Assembly (NCBI GenBank): GCA_013396755.1
Contig: VWZF01006901.1
Span: 1 to 64,000 of the forward strand
DNA from: Sclerurus mexicanus
Taxonomy: Eukaryota > Chordata > Aves > Passeriformes > Furnariidae
Length of the DNA: 64,000 bases
Direction: 5' to 3'
The notes under the pieces are model-generated. The model saw only the letters and a program-made list of their open reading frames with translations. It made no database searches and was not told the origin of the DNA. How positions within the stretch are numbered: position 1 is the first letter of the stretch; every line of letters begins with the position of its first letter. Below are positions 1 through 11,251 of this stretch, piece by piece. Position numbers and translations under genes: made by a program.

Positions 1-255
1 GAGGCCGGCACGCCGCGGGGAGCGCCTCCTGCGGGCGGCGGCGGCGGCGCATCCGGGCCTGGCGAGAAGGGGCCGCGGTGGATCCGGCTCGCTGGGGCCG
101 GAATGCCTGCTCGCCCCGCGGAGCCGAATCGGGGAGGGTGCGGTCCGCACACACCTGCGCTCACCGGCGCGGCGGGAGCATCCCTGGGACGCGCATCCCG
201 GGCAGCGGGATCTCACGCTAGCAGCGCAGCCCTCTCTTTGCATGCGAGCGCCTAA
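1..255. promoter_or_regulatory. CpG island, probable promoter/first exon of a gene at the left edge
   Basis: By my count about 36 CpG dinucleotides fall in the first 240 bases, while the DNA after about 260 is CpG-poor. There is a GGGCGG Sp1-type box at 33-38 inside a short CGG/GCG run (about 31-49), and no obvious TATA box. This is the usual signature of a vertebrate housekeeping or developmental promoter plus 5' exon. Direction is open. On the plus strand an ATG at 103 opens a 50-codon frame ending at the TAA at 253-255. It is unlike anything I recognise and could be a chance GC-rich frame. On the minus strand a good splice donor (CCG|GTGAGC) has its GT at 164-163, which would fit a leftward first exon in about 165-250. 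The island continues beyond base 1, so its full extent and its gene are unknown. Confidence 0.85.
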
Positions 256-355
256 TAGAGCTCCTGGTGAAGCGAGTTAATTTGAAGAAGTGATTCTCCT
301 TTCCTCCCTCACACCAGTGGCTTTCCCTAGCCCCTGAATTTTGTGTTGAGGTGCT

Positions 356-384
356 GGGGTTTCTTTGGTTGGTTGGTTTTTTTT
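356..384. repeat. T/G-rich low-complexity tract
   Basis: Short run of GGGTTT, GGTT and T8 units. It is similar in style to tracts at 5481-5528, 14554-14642 and 43894-43949. Confidence 0.7.
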
Positions 385-1010
385 AAGTCTTGTGCCTAAC
401 CACAAATGTCAAAGAAACTGGCTAGTTTTGTTTATCACGTTCAGAAGATTTGTCTGCCAAAGAACCGGAGAATACTTTCCGTGATACGAAGTAATATTGT
501 AAAGATAATGTTTGTCTCACAGAATGGCTTTTAAAGGTCATCTTCAGGATCAGCCTACTTAAATGTTGCTTGTAATCCGTGCAAGCTCCACTTTTGGAGC
601 TCTGGAGGAGCACAGTGTTTGAGGACTGAATGCTTTAGTGTAGCAGCTAGTGGAGTAATCTGAAACTTATTTCACACTAGGGCAATGGAGTGCCACTAAG
701 AGGAACAGCAAGGCCTCCTAGGGCAAAGAACTTCAGTCATGAGCAGGTTTGCTGCTCAGGTCACAGCGGGTTCAGGTGTCATTGCCTGTGGACAAACCCA
801 GTAGGACTTGGCAGGTGGCAGTGCCATTCAGATTTTCCCACTGCCCATCCCATTTGCAGCGCCTGCCATAGTGGGGTGACAGCAGAGGGACCCTGTGTGA
901 CCCACTTCTCCAGTGGAGCAAGGAAGCAAGGCTACTGGAGATGGTGGGGTGGGCAGGAGATCACAAAGCAGGAAGAGAAGGGGCATCTGGAGGTGGCAAG
1001 CCCCGGCTGC

Positions 1011-1033
1011 CCCAGCTGCAGCTGGGCCAGCTG
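1011..1033. promoter_or_regulatory. E-box palindrome cluster
   Basis: A perfect 16-base palindrome (CCCAGCTGCAGCTGGG, 1011-1026) contains two abutting CAGCTG E-boxes (1013-1018 and 1019-1024), and a third CAGCTG lies at 1028-1033. CAGCTG is a known bHLH-class motif. That it acts here is only inference from spacing and its position 1 kb from a CpG island. Confidence 0.3.
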
Positions 1034-3603
1034 AGAGGCAGTGGCCCAGGGTTCTTGGCCAGCTCAGCCCTGCCCTGCCCAGCTTGTGGATGCCACATTT
1101 AGGTTACAGCCCAGAGGCTGGAAAACTAACTATCCTGTCCTAGTATTTTAGGATAATATCCTGTAGTCTGAGCCAAAAAAAAACCCAAAATACATGGAAT
1201 TAATGAAAAATTGTCATAAGAAATGGGCTTCTCTTCATTACAAATCAGTCAATCAGCAAAAAGACCCCAAAATCCAAACATCAAGAAGTTTGAGCATGCA
1301 ACAGCCATGCTGTAAATACAACAAAACTTTCAATAGCGAGAAAATACTGAATTTATGCAAAGTAAGAGTTTCTATCTTAGAATTATTAAGAATAAATCTA
1401 TTACTGAAATCCAAATGCAGTAAGGGAAACCAATAAAGCTGTCTATTAAGAAAGGTGCTATAGCTTAGTCCCTGAGTATTTTGTATATAATTATCAGTCA
1501 TACAACACTGATACAACACTAAAAGAATATTCCTTTCAAAAATACAAGTGAAGCACTGAAGCAAATGAAAACATTTTTGACGTTGCCTGTTGTAATTTAC
1601 AAGCAGTGTAGATGTACACATCCAAAGGTTGCAATCAGTGCTGTTAGTGTCTGTGTATTTAGTTTTGTGTTAAATTATTTGTACACTAAATCACTGGTAA
1701 GCTCCTTTTTGATTAAACACACTGGTTGAAACTGAAGACTCAAAAGTTCCAGGAGGAAGTCAGTCAATAAAATGGAAAGAAAAATAAGTATGTTGAAGAA
1801 ACAACCTTGAAATAAGAAATTAGCTTGCAAAAGTGCTTTGAGAATGTTGCTAAAAAAATGAAAAAAATTGGTTCAGTAGAACTAGATTTTGATCTTATTA
1901 ACAGTTCAGTACACGGCAGATAGATATTATGCTCAAGCTCCTCTTGTATTGCTTAGCTGAGAATCCAGTCCTAAATTAAAACAGGAGCAGTAGTCTGTAG
2001 CTGTTCAATATCAATACTCCATCCCAGTCTGTTTCTCTGAATAATAAAGTAGAAGTAGAAACATTAAAATAACAGTAGAGAAAATAGGCTTGCAAAATAA
2101 CGTGACTTATCTTGTACTGCCTTGTTGCAGACACAGGGTGACAGCCACAACAGGAATGAACAGCAACACTGAGCTATGAGGCACTTTGCCCAGCACCACA
2201 GATGTCCACCACACTGAATGCTGCTAGTCCTCCTCTTCTGTGAGCACCTAAACGAGCCACCTCAAAGCTAACTAAGCACCTGGGATGCAGTGTGGGTGTG
2301 TCTGAAGCTGCCCTAACCCCATCACATTTTCAGCTGTGAAGAACCTCCCCAGCTGCAGATCGACTATTTGTATGTCCACCCCAAGAATCAGAATTTGGAA
2401 GTACTCTAGTTCAGGGGAAATGATACAACTCCCTAAACCTCAGCCTCCCCTGCTCTTAACCTAGATCCTCATCCCTCACTGTAGCACAGTCCTGCAAGGG
2501 CTGAGCTGGATGAACAAAGCCATGTGCTGAAAACAGGTTCATCAACAGCCCCAGGCATGGTTAGGGGTGTGCCAGGTCCCAGGGCCCTGTCTAGGGCAGC
2601 AGGAGACAAGATGCAAACTTTGTGTGTGGGGGCTCCCAGGAAAACTGGCCAGGGACATTAAAGGCCTAGTTGTGTCCTAAGGACCATAGCAATACACTAT
2701 TCCATATAACAAACATGTTTGATATCCAGTTGCATACCTTTAACATTTGTAATATTCTCCTCCTTCATAACATGATGAAACTATTGGAGCCACTACAAAA
2801 ATAATGTATCTTTCTGGGCCGGCATTATTTGAATTAGTTAAAACATCACTGTTTTTACAAGGAAAGAGTGAGCAATGAAAATAGGTTCAGTCCTTGAAAA
2901 ATGTGCTATCGCGCTCAAGAACTGAGCTAAATGTTAATCATGACCCACTATAGATGTGCAGGGATGGAATTAGTGTATCCAGTTAGAATAATAAAAGCAG
3001 CATCTAATCCACTAACCAAGTACTGCATCTTATGCATCAGGATGGTAATTTACTTCCTTGTTCAATGTAGATTGTGGATGCCAAGCTCAAAGGTCTGGAC
3101 TCTTAATTACAGGCATTTCTATAACTAAGTATATTTAAAAATAGTGATTGATAATTTATTCACTTTATGAATGAATTAAAGTTAACCAGAAAACCGCCCT
3201 TATGGTCAATCCACTTTGATTAACAGATAAGTCCATTATAGACAGAAAAATTGAGCCACAGCTCCTAAACCCATCTACTCTGGCTTTTTACACTGCACAA
3301 GCTGTTCAATTTCTTGAACTAATTCCTGCTCAAAATAGAGCAAAACTTTTAGGGAATAACCAGTCTTGATTTTAAAATGTCCTTAATAAGTGTTTTACAG
3401 AAAAAACTAGTAAACACATATGCTTTATTTCTACCCTTAAAATGCCCAGTTGTCTTTTTAGCTACTGGATCTTGTTATAACATTATAAGCTATTTTGAAA
3501 CAGTTTCAGCTTTCTTTTTTTTTCTGTGCATTAGTATATTGGTAAAATGAAATGTTTCGGCATTTGCTTCTGAAATACAAGAACAGCATGATATACACCA
3601 GTA

Positions 3604-3665
3604 GTGAAATCCTGGTCACACTAAAGTCAGTGACGAATTCCTACATTCTTTAATGAAGACTGCAT
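3604..3665. repeat. Relic of an ancient sauropsid palindromic repeat
   Basis: The segment starts TGAAATCCTGG and continues through a decayed ACTAAAGTCAGTG. It resembles the recurrent 'GAAATCCTGGCCCCACTGAAGTCAATGG' type of old repeat familiar from turtle, crocodile and bird genomes. I do not assert a database family name. It is heavily decayed and short. Confidence 0.5.
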
Positions 3666-3730
3666 TTAGTTTGTGTTTCAAATAACATTCAAATAACAAA
3701 TAAAAGAAGTCTAACAACTCATATGTAACA

Positions 3731-3779
3731 ACTTGATGATCTTGGAGGTCTTTTTCAACTTTAATGATTCTGTGATGTG
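3731..3779 (+). mobile_element. CR1 LINE 3' tail fragment
   Basis: The stretch TTGATGATCTTGGAGGTC, then a run like TTTTCAACTTTAATGATTC, then TGTGATG, follows the end of bird CR1 elements (GATCCTTGAGGTCCCTTCCAACC...ATGATTCTGTG). Only the last about 50 bases of the element remain, a typical dead-on-arrival 5' truncation. It points rightward, towards the oppositely oriented SINE that begins 26 bases further on. Confidence 0.8.
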
Positions 3780-3804
3780 CATTATCAGGTCACTTCTAAA
3801 CAAT

Positions 3805-3945
3805 CACACAGAATCACAGAATATTCTGAGTTGGAAGGGACGCACAAGGATCATCAAGTCTAACTCTTGAGTGAATGGCCCATTTGCAGATCAAACCCAC
3901 AATCTTGGCATTATTAGCACCATGCTCCAACCAACTGAGCTAATT
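3805..3945 (-). mobile_element. tRNA-Ile-derived SINE with CR1-type tail (TguSINE1-like)
   Basis: Read on the minus strand, the head is tRNA-Ile(AAT)-like. The A-box TAGCTCAGTTGG lies at 3942-3931, the anticodon loop CTAATAA at 3917-3911, and the B-box GGTTTGATCT at 3897-3888, two changes from the tRNA B-box. The remainder (about 3868-3811) is a CR1-type 3' end: ACTTGATGATCCTTGTG, then CCCTTCCAACTCAGAATATT, then CTGTGATTC repeats. A tRNA-Ile head joined to a CR1 tail is the architecture of TguSINE1 of songbirds, which uses CR1 machinery for mobility. The head is internally complete but the acceptor start is decayed, so this is an old copy and not a tRNA gene. Confidence 0.85.
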
Positions 3946-6810
3946 GTGTTTCACAGGCTTCTCTAAGACTGTGTGGATTCACCAACATGAAGCTTATGAG
4001 GAGGTGTCTTTTGCAGGCAACCAGCTGGGATGATCACGAAGTTGATGATGCTCTTGTTCTATATTATCACCCTTGCTAAACAGCTGACAATTTGATTATG
4101 CCTCAGGTAAATGAGGAAAAATTTGAATTTCAGTAGGTCTCTTTTTTAATAAACAGTCATTTAGTTTTAAAAACAATAATAATAATTTACTAAATAGGCT
4201 TTATTCCATCCTGGAAAATATTGCTTTCCAAGTGATAATGCATGAATTTATTCACAAGAGTGAAATTCAGCACCAGCCAGCAGTCCCATTCAAACCCTCC
4301 AGGAGAAATTCAACCAGCTGCCTGCATAGCTTTTAGCTTACTTTGGATATTTTCAAGAAATAAAACTGGTCTTTTAAGTTATTAATGAAAACAGTTTGGT
4401 AACTACTTTGTTGGAGTATTTATCCTGTCCCCCATTTCCTGTATTTATACAAAACCTGTAAATAAAACATATTCTTTTGGATCTCCCTATTTCATCTGTG
4501 CTTCCATACTATGTTGATCAGATAATCTGAATATGGGTTTTTATGAATCAGTTTGAATGCCTAAATAAATAGTGGTTTATTGCAAAACACAGACTTGTTA
4601 ATCAATTTATGAAGATTCTCAAGACTTTAGCCATATAAAAATGCATGCAATGACTGAATGAATAGCCAACACCAGGAAGTTTCAAACAACCAGAAAAAAA
4701 CTGGAGTGCTCTCAGTCCCCACTATTCACAAGATGAGTGGAGGAGTCTGTGCCCCGCAGAATGTGTTGGGGACCTGGAAGGATTGGGTGATAAAAACGAT
4801 ACTTTGCTAAATTATACCTTACATCTGCAGAGACTTGTACTTCTCATCTCTTCTGTCTTTTTTTAACTTCCGTTATGTCTGTTTTAAATATGAAAGATGA
4901 TGGCTCATGAAAGGATGTGAAGTAGGGTATAGGTTTAAGAAAGTCACAGAACAAAGTGTCGTGCCTGCTCTTTGAATTTCTTAAAATTAAGGAGTCTTTA
5001 GAAGCAGAGCTGTTCACCTTCACTCACAACCTTGGAGCTGCTCTATGGGAAAGCATGTGTGTTTGACAGGGAAAGATCCATCTCTGTTAGTCACTTTTAG
5101 TTAGGCTTAATCACTTAATCTTCCATAAACGGTACCGCTGAACCGCAGACTGTACTCTCCAGGAACGGCTGCATGCCCTGTGCCCAAAGCTGTCTTTTTG
5201 TGTTATGTGTCACTGCAGACTTTAGCCAGAAAGGTTCTGAACTTGGAAAGGGAGCGGAGAGTCACTTGCTAAGACACAGGGCCCCGAGCAAACTGGAGGG
5301 TGAGCTAGGAATAAACAATAAAATCAGCTACAGGGTAGGTACAAGGAACAATCATAGGCCAGCAGCCTATGGGGGAGAGAAAGGACAAAGGAAATGGTAT
5401 ATAACCTTTTCTATATTTAATGCAATTATTTCCAGAGAGATCTGCTTTACTAACCTTGTCTTTTATATCCTTTGCTTTCTGGGTTGTTTTTTGTTTGTTT
5501 GTTTTTTGTTTTTTTCTTTTTTTTCCCCGAAACTATTGGTACCATCAGCTGCTTTCAGCTAACCAGTGCAGGTACTGACAACAAGATACTGACATGTCCC
5601 GCACTACAGTGTGAGTAATCAAAAACTCAACATAAGCTGGTTTAATAGGCTTTGTGGGCAGATTTCATGGCTTGTCCTAGACTGTCCTGCTGTAGCTATG
5701 CAGCTGCTTCAGGTATCTTTGCAATTTAGGGGTAATTTGAGTTCAGATTTGCAGCTTTTCAGCAGATGAGTGCAAGCCCGTATCATTCTTTGTGAACCAG
5801 AGATTAAGTGTGAAGGTAAAAACGCAGCAGGAGCTGGGAAATGCTGCCTTTCAAAGAGGAAAAGTTCAGTTAATCACTTTTAGGAAATAACCTGCAAGGT
5901 GGGAGTTCAGGGATGACAGTGAGTTCAGAATTCAGTAGGGGATGCAAGCATAGTGTGTCACTGGTGCATCTCTCAGCTGGGTGTGCTCCCAGCTCCCAGT
6001 CCTGGAGGGGCCTGTGCTTGACATTCAGAATCTGTCCTAGTGTTATCTTCTACATCTGTGCCACTGACTGTTGACATGTTGACAGTATTGACATTGCCCA
6101 GTACTGAGACACAGACAAAAATACTCTAGATATGCCATGGCTCAGCTGATAGGCTGCTCCCAACCAAAGAGGACTGGTGGAAATAGAGAAGCTGGGCAAC
6201 CCTGTAGAAATGGGTGACTCTTCTCTTTAGAGACGTTGTGACAGTGAAAGACCCAGCGATCTAGAAAGAGGTTCCTAATTATTTTTTTTTGTGAAAGGAG
6301 CCAACTCTTCACTGCCCTCATCCATCAGGTACCTCCTACAACTTTATCAATATTATTAGTATTAACATCCCTACCTCAAATGTTACAGGGGAGAGTGCAG
6401 ATCAGAACAAGTAAAGACTCAAGTTTCCGCCTAATATACAGAAGTGCTTTGCCTGGATTAAACATATTTTAATCCACTTATTTGAAGTTTACAAGCATTT
6501 TTAGCATGACATTACAGAAAGACAGTACACAGATTTTGAAAGACAAAAAGTGACAGCAGCACAAATGTGGTTTCAGAAACATATCATGATGACAGAACTG
6601 GATGACTGTGGGGAACAGGCAAGGGCAGCTGTTAGGTGTGAATGTGACACTCAACACTCAGATGCTTGCAGTTCACAATTTGCTTTTATCAGAATCAGCA
6701 ACCTCACAACTGCCATTCTGTGTTAACTCCAGCCTGCCCCTGGCAGACCTGCATTAACCTTTGCTTATGGAGCCACGGCAGGACTCAAGCAAATAAAAAA
6801 ATACAATATG
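3946..6810. other. Non-coding unique DNA
   Basis: No exon seen. It includes an AT-rich stretch with AATAAT runs (about 4150-4260), a T-rich tract (5481-5528) and three nearby TTGACA motifs at 6071-6093. The segment 6340-6425 (ATTATTAGTATTAACATCCC, then a GTTACAGGGGAGAG core, then GACTCAAG) faintly resembles a minus-strand MIR SINE, but too weakly to call. The frame at 5173-5562 runs through the T tract and looks fortuitous. Confidence 0.55.
5481..5528. repeat. T-rich (TTTG)n low-complexity tract
   Basis: GGGTTG followed by T runs broken by single G or C bases. It may be the remains of a poly-A tail on the minus strand or plain simple sequence. No retroposon body is recognisable beside it. 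Confidence 0.8.
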
Positions 6811-6895
6811 TCAGATTCTCCACTGGTGTAAATCAACATCTCTCCACTGACTTTGAAAGAATGGCACCTGCTCGCTCAAGCTGAGGATCTTACCC
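6811..6895. repeat. Relic of an ancient sauropsid palindromic repeat
   Basis: CAGATTCTCCACTGGTGTAA followed by ATCAACATCTCTCCACTGAC and ending AAGCTGAGGATCTTACCC. This follows the well-known pattern of a GGTGTAAAT arm, a central CCA-TTGACTT element and an AGCTGAGGATCTGGCCC end seen in turtle and bird DNA. The second arm is strongly decayed. Confidence 0.65.
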
Positions 6896-7889
6896 GATGC
6901 TACTGTAGCATCATTAAGTTGTCACATTCTTCCCCTGCCTCTCCTTTTGTCCTGTAGCTGCAACTTTTCTGTGTTGAAGACTAGAGAAGGGTCTTTGATC
7001 CTCTGATAACTCCTTGAGGCTCCCTAAGATAATTGGCCAGGACATTTCCTGAGTTATCCAGGGTCATTGTATCTGCCCTTTCACTTGGAGAGGGATTACA
7101 GGCAAGAGAAAAGTCTTGGAGCCTTCACAGATGCAGACGACCTACATGAGTGCTGCTGTGTGTAGTAGGTCAGGCACCCCTCCTGACATGAGGGACACCC
7201 CATTGCCACCAGGCTGTGTTTAACCTATCCTGCTACTGATGTGGAAACAGAAACCCTTCAGGGTGACCTGGGCCCTAAGACTGCCTACCTCTTTTGTCCG
7301 AGCACACTGGGGGTGCTGGAAAAGGAAAATGGGTGAGCTGGTTTTCTGCTGATGGAGGTATTTGCACACTGTAATCCAGCAGTCTCTTCACATTCTCTAA
7401 AGTTCTCATGGTAAGGCATTTTCTTCGGTTCTAACAATTCTGCAGCTATTTTTCAAACCTCTGATTTTATCCGCTTCAGGAAACATATGATTGCTGAAAC
7501 TGTGTGGCATTTCAGTAGCTACACCAATGCTGTATAAAGATGTAACATCACATCTATATACATATTGGCGATTTTTCTATTTGTATTTGCAAAGATTGCA
7601 TTAACAGTACAATCAACAGTAATTTATATTTAACTCAGCAATAAAAATGGTCAGGTGCCATGCTTAACACTGACCCTTTTTCAGTCTTTCTAAAAATATC
7701 TATATACAGTGATGACTTCCCAGTGACAATTCATTTTTGAGATTTGCTGCTTAATAAGAGCACTGTTCTGCTAGTGGATACTTCAATGAGGCTGTACAAT
7801 TTTTTTTTTTTTTTGAAAATCAGAATGCTTTTCAAAATGAAATCAAATACCGTACAAAAGTCTCAATATATCACACTGAAGCAGTTACC
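6896..7889. other. Non-coding unique DNA
   Basis: Nothing gene-like seen. A T15 homopolymer occupies 7800-7814. The stretch from 7540 to 7740 is AT-rich. Confidence 0.55.
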
Positions 7890-8600
7890 TTTCAGCCAAA
7901 TTTGTAGTCTAATCAGGTTTGTCTGACAAGACCTATTTTCCATAAAACCATGCTGACTGGCATTAATTACTTCCTGCCCTTTCATTCTTTATCAGTTGAA
8001 TCCCATATTCTATTATTTTGCTCTCACCTCCTCTTCAGTTTGATATTAGGTTAGCTGGCTTATATTTACCAAGGTCATCATGTTTGTCCTTGGTGAATAC
8101 TGGCAAAGCATCAGTCTTCTTCCAGTCTTCTGGAATTTCTATGTTATTTCAAGACCCATTAAAAATTCACATGTGGAAGGAAGAATCTCCTTCCCCAACT
8201 ATTTGAGACTCCTCAGGTGCAAGTTATCTGGGCCTGATGAATTACAGGTTTTTATCACAAGTAGATGTTTAACATCCTATTTGGTTACTAATGGACTGAA
8301 AAGGGCTTTGGCTGCCTGATATGATACTGCTGTCATCCTACTTTTTCCAAATTGAGGAGAGACATATTTATTGAATATTGCTTTCTTCATTATTAATGAT
8401 TTTACTGCCTTCATCTGATTCCTGGCAAATTTCATTGCTGGGATTTCTTCTATGTATAATATACTTCATACAATCCTGTATTTTTTGTCTTTTCTCTTTT
8501 TTTCTTTGCTGGATTTACAGGTATCTTAAGTTTCATTTCCCTCTTTGTCATAATTTCTCTTTTTCTTATGCTGCAAACCACTATTCCTCCTTCTAATCTC
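7890..8600 (-). mobile_element. Ancient CR1-lineage LINE remnant, reverse-transcriptase N-terminal region
   Basis: The minus strand encodes a decayed CR1-type reverse transcriptase. From 8139 to 8041 there are 33 stop-free codons containing IPEDWKK and DDLGKYKPANLIS, which match the family motifs 'xPEDWKxA...F.K...NYRPxSLxS'. Upstream in the element (about 8235-8212) SGPDNLH matches the 'GPDxLHPR' block. Downstream (about 7960-7920) a broken counterpart of the 'SQHGF..xxSCLTNL' block is visible. Stops interrupt the rest. Divergence is much greater than in the CR1 copy at 10471, so this belongs to an old lineage of the CR1/L3 clade. Plus-strand open frames within 8018-8596 are its antisense shadows. 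Confidence 0.9.
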
Positions 8601-10470
8601 TGTCTCCTACAAAATGAAGTAATAGGAGGGAGAAGAGAGAATTATAACTAATATTGTTCTTACCTTCTTCCCTTAGTGTCCCAGTTTAACTTCATGAATG
8701 ATTTGACTGCATCCTGTGCTCTAAAAAGCACTGAGTGGAAGGATTCTGGAAACCAAAGGGCCGTCTTTAAGTATACCAGCTTCCACTTATAGGGTATGAT
8801 TTCCTACTGGCTGAGGAGCCCATCTTTCCACATGCTAATTCATGTCCACATAGTTTGTGTTTTCTCTGTCAACTGCTTCTTCTGCTTTTCCTTCTGTGAC
8901 TGCTTTTCTATATGGACAGAAGCAGAGAATATACAGACTTTTGCTGAGAGAAGACCTACCATCCATTATGAGATGACAGGAACTTCGACCCCTTAAAGGA
9001 TGAATTCTGGTCCAGCAGAGTACAAAATATTTGTAAGGGACCCCACACTGAGAGGTATCACACCAGCAGCAACTGGAAAGCCTCCAGATGTGTTAGTACA
9101 GAAATGTAGTGCTGTCTCAGCTTTGCATTAAGTACCAGAGTGCATTTGAAAATTCAGCCAAATATAGAGTACTTTTATTGCAATCAATGACTTTAGGAAT
9201 TCTCATTATTTGCAAGAATTTTTTGGTGGTCATTTTTCTTGTTTGGGATCCTTTTTGCTTAGTGGATGGGAGTAACAAAGAAAAATTGTAGTCAAAGACT
9301 GATAGTTTTGTTTTGAATGAAAGTAGGCTTGTGACTCCTTTAGACTGAAAGATAGAAAGATAGCTACTGGGTCAGGTACTACTATGTTACATTTACACTT
9401 ATCAAAGCAGTTATTTAAGAAGAAGTTGCACTCCAGCCATGTGCTTGGCAGCTAAACTGTTACGGAGCTGTGCTCTTAAGCTGCTGGCTGAGTCTACACT
9501 GCTACTACAAGAGGGGTTGGGGTGCAGCCCTGCCCCCAGGACTAAGGGGCTCTGTCCAGCTCCTATCCATGCTCCCAGTAGCTAAGGTTCTGTGCAGCAG
9601 CCTTTCTGTGTGCCCTGGCCATCATTTCATGCAGGCTCACCTTTGGGCCTGGACTAGTAAGCCTTTGGAGAGGACTCTTGATGTGTGGGTTTTGTTCAAT
9701 GTGCCTGAAATACCATGACCAGCCCTTCTGGTGCTAGTTCTACTGAACAGAGTTCTCTGAGCTCAGGGATTTGCACAGGGGAATACTTGAAGGGCTGAAC
9801 ATTGTCACAGAGATGGAGAAGAGAGATAATATGATGCAGTCCTGTCTGTATTGCCTTTGGGAATGCTTTCGGGAGGAAACCATCTGCCATACTGCCAAGG
9901 CACTGTTTTGGGGATGCAATTGGAACAGTCTAGAAAAGAGCCAGAGAATAAGCTAACGGCGTGAACTAATCAGGGATCTCAGGTATTCAACCCCGTGAAG
10001 ATTTGAACTGTGAAAATATTTTAGATTAGATTTAGAACTAGAGTTTAGATACTCACTTCTTCCTTGTCCATTATCTGTGCTTATTACCTTTCAGAGTTAA
10101 GAGAATGACAATGACAATAATAATAGTAGTGATAAAACCAAGGAAATTTTATTTTCAAGTGTGACTATGTTTCACATTTATATCACTGAGCAGTCTCTCA
10201 AAATGGGGTGAGAAAGGAAACTGCATGGGACCAGGAACTGTCAGACAGTTGTGCCACCTGGACTACAGAGGGTGAAAGAACTTCAGGGCCAAAGGATGTG
10301 GAAAGACTAGTATGGCAAATATGATTGAACCAGACAGAAAAACAAATGATCCTTAAGAGAGAAAATGAGGCTATTCAGCAACAGATCTGGGTAATACAGC
10401 TGGGTTTAGATCTCCCCAATGAGATGGTGTAAATATTAAATGAAAGTAAAAAAATGTATTGCTTTAATTT
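8601..10470. other. Non-coding unique DNA
   Basis: No exon or further repeat recognised. It includes a GC-richer stretch (about 9430-9720) whose opposing short frames (9470-9718, 9696-9890, 9771-9956) look like chance, and a decayed AAT/GAT-rich bit near 10108-10130. Confidence 0.5.
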
Positions 10471-11251
10471 CATAGAATTATAGAATGGTTTGGGTTGGAA
10501 GAGACCTTAGAGATCACCTAGTTCCAAATCTCTCCATGGGCAAGGAAACCTCTCACTAGAATGGGTTGCTCCGAGCTCTGTCTAACCTAGCCTTGAACAC
10601 TTACAGGGATGGGGCATCAATAATTTCTCTGGACAACATGCTCCAATGCCTCACCACCCTCACAGCAAAGAATTTCTTCCTAATATCTAATCTAAAGCTG
10701 CTCTCTTTCAGTTTGAAGACAATCCCCTTTGTCCTATCCCCACATGCCCTTGTACAAAATGCCTCTCCATCTGTCTTGTAGGTCCCTTTAGGTACTGTAA
10801 GGCTTCTGTAAGGTCTCCTTGGAGCCTTCTCTTCTCTAGCCGACCAACCCCAACTGTCTCAGTCTGTCTTCATAATGGAGGTACTGCAGCCCTCTGATCA
10901 TTGTTGTGGCGGACTCATTACAACTGGTCAGTGTTCTTCCTCCGTTGGGGGCCCCACAGCTGGATGCAACACTCCAGGTGGTGTCTCATGAGAGTAGAGT
11001 AGATGGGGAGAATCACCTTCTTCAACCCGCTGGCCATGCTGCTTTTGATGCAGCCCAATATACAGTTATTAATATTCTTGATTATAAGTGTGAATTGTCA
11101 GGTCATGTTTAGCTTCTCACCCACCAAAATCTCCAAGTCCTTCTTTGCAGGGCAGGTCTCAATCCATTCATCTCCCAGCCTGTATTTTTGCCTGGGATTG
11201 CCCTGACCCATGTGCAGGACCTTGCTCTTGACCTCATTGAACTTCGTGAAT
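10471..11251 (-). mobile_element. CR1 LINE, 5'-truncated, about 780 bases of ORF2 end and 3' tail
   Basis: The left end begins with the CR1 tail in antisense (CATAGAATTATAGAATGGTT, then TGGGTTGGAAGAGACC) and runs without a large gap to ACCTCATTGAACTTCGTGAA at 11231-11250. In the sense direction this is the C-terminal part of the CR1 reverse-transcriptase ORF, followed by the very short 3' region with octamer repeats that is typical of bird CR1. Many substitutions and small indels break the frame. It is 5'-truncated as most CR1 insertions are, and I saw no clear target-site duplication. It is younger than the remnant at 7890-8600. Short plus-strand frames at 10566-10781, 10906-11112 and 11003-11206 are antisense shadows of it. 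Confidence 0.97.

Larger units (their letters stand above)
256..3603. other. Non-coding unique DNA next to the CpG island
   Basis: No exon recognised. It holds a T/G-rich tract (356-384), a small perfect stem-loop (AGCTCCA-CTTT-TGGAGCT, 584-601), a GC-richer block at about 660-1090 with an E-box palindrome, and otherwise AT-rich sequence. Frames at 690-1143 and 1194-1621 are short and have no family resemblance. It is either the start of a large first intron or upstream flank, depending on the direction of the gene at the island. Confidence 0.6.

Noticed and set aside
3872..3943. Possible tRNA-Ile gene on the minus strand
   Set aside because: The acceptor start is decayed, the B-box is altered, and it is fused to a CR1-type tail. 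It is the head of a SINE.
8018..8596. Three plus-strand frames of 62-79 codons
   Set aside because: They are antisense shadows of the old CR1 reverse-transcriptase remnant.
10566..11206. Plus-strand frames of 67-71 codons
   Set aside because: They are antisense to the CR1 element at 10471-11251.
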